Below, one piece after another: positions 5,056 to 5,568 of a stretch of 5,568 nt of DNA. The translations under genes were made by a program, and so were the position numbers. The first letter of the stretch is position 1, and the number at the start of each line of letters is the position of its first letter. Where the stretch lies: positions 1 through 5,568 of the forward strand of contig JAJXXS010000323.1 of the NCBI GenBank assembly GCA_021780975.1, given 5' to 3'. The notes beneath the pieces were generated by a model. It worked only from the letters and a program-made list of their open reading frames with translations, was not told the DNA's origin and searched no databases. The stretch comes from Pseudomonadota bacterium. Lineage in GTDB: Bacteria > Pseudomonadota > Gammaproteobacteria > Burkholderiales > Thiobacillaceae.

Positions 5056-5568
5056 TCAGGCCAGTTGCGACATCTCGTATACGGCATCGACCGCTAGGCC
5101 GTTCCAGTTGTATTCCAGGTAGGCGGCGTGCCGACAGTCTCGTAACATGCCGGTGCGCAAGGCGGCCAGGCACGTGCCCCGGGGATTGCGAACCGAGGGA
5201 TAGAGGATGCCCTGGCTGCCAGCCGCGTGCAGCCGTCGGCCTATACTCTGCGCGTGGCTGTAATCGACCGGGTCGACGATGCCAGGGTCAGCCCGCGCGG
5301 CGGCGCGTAGATCAACGACTTCTCCCGCAGCCGTCACCGTGTAGAGCCGCAGCTGCAGGCGCATGGCCGGTTCGTAGGTGGCCGCCATAAAGCGGCCCGA
5401 GTGATAGCGGGTCTCGGCAACCGCGGTGTCCTTATCTCTGGCGCAATAAAAAACGCCGTAGCTGCCGTCGCTGAAGCGACTGCCTTGAGGGTTGAGATGC
5501 GTAAATGCCGCCATGATGGGCCCGCTGCCGGGTCCGAACAGGCGTTCCTCCGCCGGCACCAGGGTGAT
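5056..5568 (-). CDS. RES-domain toxin (NAD+-consuming), 5' end cut by window
   Basis: This is the C-terminal part of a RES-domain protein, the toxin of Xre/RES toxin-antitoxin pairs. Characterised members (MbcT, ParT) destroy NAD+ by phosphorolysis or ADP-ribosylate a target. Numbering from the in-frame GTG at 5559, the visible motifs are GSRFSDGSYGVFYCARD with R28 and Y38, then AVAETRYH with E49, then ILYPSVR with S122. These are the Arg, Glu and Ser that give the family its name. The end, YLEYNWNGLAVDAVYEM, is also typical. The frame stays open past the GTG to the window edge and homologues have further N-terminal residues, so the true start lies beyond 5568. The antitoxin (Xre-like, MbcA/ParS domain) is normally just upstream, which is also outside the window. 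The gene converges on the transfer operon and ends about 80 bases from the dif-like site. The visible part shows no damage; toxicity is inferred from the family. Confidence 0.88.
   Translation of the reverse strand: MTLVPAEERLFGPGSGPIMAAFTHLNPQGSRFSDGSYGVFYCARDKDTAVAETRYHSGRFMAATYEPAMRLQLRLYTVTAAGEVVDLRAAARADPGIVDPVDYSHAQSIGRRLHAAGSQGILYPSVRNPRGTCLAALRTGMLRDCRHAAYLEYNWNGLAVDAVYEMSQLA

Noticed and set aside
4827..5087. Minus-strand 86-codon frame across the intergenic region
   Set aside because: It runs through the dif-like site, the promoter and the hairpin, overlaps the RES 3' end, and shows no domain or ribosome binding site.
5016..5390. Plus-strand 124-codon frame antisense to the RES gene
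   Set aside because: It is Arg/Cys/Pro-rich with no motif, opposite a well supported RES domain. It could be transcribed from the 4842 promoter, but coding is not supported.

Overview
This window looks like the edge of a conjugative element in a GC-rich proteobacterium, probably beta or gamma. The coding parts are very GC-rich and packed head to tail. The proteins match families known from integrating conjugative elements (ICEs) and large conjugative plasmids of those classes. The species cannot be named from the sequence.

Layout. Bases 2-4747 hold three plus-strand genes that form one transfer operon. First is the 3' part of a TraI-type (MobH, HD-domain) relaxase, cut by the left edge. Next is a complete TraD-type coupling ATPase, then a DUF4400/TIGR03747-like ICE membrane protein that overlaps traD by 11 bases. 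The relaxase should nick and carry the DNA, TraD should drive it to the secretion channel, and the membrane protein probably sits at the same inner-membrane complex. A 24-codon reading frame follows with a TGATG overlap and may be a small coupled peptide or the remnant of a lost gene.

Bases 4748-5055 contain no convincing larger gene and change sharply in composition. They hold a good sigma70-type promoter with no gene downstream of it, repeated GACAATT motifs with small dyads, possible terminators, and a very AT-rich core (9 G/C in 51 bases, 4933-4983). Inside that core, at 4950-4977, is a sequence that reads on the minus strand as a XerC/XerD recombination site of the dif type. Its XerD arm is identical to that of Escherichia coli dif, and the whole site matches at 24 of 28 positions.

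Bases 5056-5568 hold the C-terminal part of a minus-strand RES-domain protein, a toxin family of NAD+-consuming enzymes. It faces the transfer operon and is cut by the right edge; its antitoxin would be expected just beyond that edge.

Taken together, a MobH/TraD transfer module ends about 200 bases from a dif-like site, with a toxin gene on the other side. This suggests a conjugative element that uses the host XerC/XerD recombinases, as the gonococcal genetic island does. The alternatives are a MobH plasmid with a Xer dimer-resolution site and a toxin-antitoxin stability module, or the toxin lying in a dif-flanked module. Only one Xer site is visible, so integration is an inference.
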